Shown here piece by piece: positions 19,569-20,000 of a stretch of DNA of 20,000 nucleotides (the stretch's first letter is position 1; each line of letters begins with the position of its first letter). Both the position numbers and the translations under genes were made by a program. The stretch is from NCBI GenBank assembly GCA_018398765.1, contig JAHBMJ010000628.1:1-20000 (forward strand), in the 5' to 3' direction. The DNA is from Chromera velia. Lineage: Eukaryota; Sar; Chromeraceae. The notes under the pieces were generated by a model. It saw nothing but the letters and a program-made list of their open reading frames with translations. It did not search any database and had not been told where the DNA came from.

Positions 19569-19803
19569 AACCCCCCTGACACTCCAGTAAACTTGAAACG
19601 CCACGCCGTAGACGCGGCCAGACTTGAAACGCCTACGCCACAGGCGTGGCTTAACTTGAAGCTAACGCGCCGAAAGCACGGCCAAAATAAAGTATACTTA
19701 AAATTTTTTGTGAAAGGTGCAGACAGTCTTGAAAGAACCGCGCCGCAGGCGCGGCCAGCATTGAAAAATCCATTTCAAGACAGACTGGAGTGTCAGGGGG
19801 GTT
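19569..19803. mobile_element. 235-bp MITE-like element with 20-bp perfect inverted ends and four internal hairpins
   Basis: The left end AACCCCCCTGACACTCCAGT (19569-19588) is the exact reverse complement of 19784-19803. The flanks gatggctg (19561-19568) and gacggctg (19804-19811) form a candidate 8-bp target duplication with one mismatch. Inside are four units, each starting CTTGAA and followed by a 7-nt arm, 3-nt loop, 7-nt arm and GCC/GCT. Two of the hairpins are fully or nearly fully paired (19633-19649, 19738-19754). There is no coding capacity. Confidence 0.75.
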
Positions 19804-19811
19804 GACGGCTG

Positions 19812-20000
19812 CTGAGCTCATCTTTTGTCGAATGTTGAAATTAAGTCTTGGAAACTAAATTTAAACCACTATATAGTCTAAGCAGACGACGATGGCGTAC
19901 GATGATGATTAGATAATGGTGATTTATTTATATTAAACGACCATTATTAAAAAAGAAAAAATTGAGTTATCTGATTATATGAAGCAGGAGATCCTGAGTA
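19812..20000. other. AT-rich flank, no gene seen
   Basis: Nothing beyond AT-rich sequence and a few GATGATGAT-like repeats near 19888-19910. Confidence 0.4.

Overview
This looks like a nuclear contig from a eukaryote, most likely an alveolate alga of the chromerid type (Chromera-like). The evidence is indirect. Genes carry many short introns, exons are GC-rich and spacers AT-rich. There are dense CA/GA/CAGA microsatellites, frequent TGCATGCA palindromes (a known ApiAP2 target in apicomplexans) and an RNA polymerase III gene with internal boxes. One gene carries sperm-tail/SHIPPO motifs, which suggests a flagellated stage. No bacterial signals (operons, Shine-Dalgarno sites) were seen. The species assignment is inference.

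Layout. 1-340: spacer plus a tRNA-like gene on the minus strand. 340-3650: repeat-rich DNA with two copies of one non-LTR retrotransposon (770-2039 and 3001-3260). Both are 5'-truncated and end in a TAAC-repeat tail, and they flank a GC-rich segment with a weak cyclin-like reading frame. 3652-9987, minus: one nine-exon gene assembled from splice sites with consistent phases. It encodes about 964 residues, with a long disordered centre and a C-terminus of PGPGxY-type SHIPPO repeats spread over small exons. 9996-11308: a divergent promoter region with TA repeats and a TGCATGCA cluster. 11309-12427, plus: an intronless PLAC8-family protein with a long acidic tail. 12428-13776: spacer between convergent genes. 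13777-17606, minus: a four-exon gene for a two-RRM RNA-binding protein of about 705 residues whose N-terminal exon holds a 93-bp coding minisatellite. 17607-20000: non-coding, with two inverted-repeat elements inserted almost back to back (18572-19553 and 19569-19803). Each is flanked by a near-perfect 8-bp target duplication, and the smaller carries four related hairpins.

No joint pathway links the three protein genes; they are an axonemal/cytoskeletal candidate, a Cys-rich membrane-associated candidate and an RNA-processing candidate. The most unusual observations are the four-hairpin inverted-repeat element, the tRNA-like gene with an unreadable anticodon arm, the duplicated 3' splice site in the SHIPPO gene and the UG-repeat tract next to a 3' splice site in the RRM gene.
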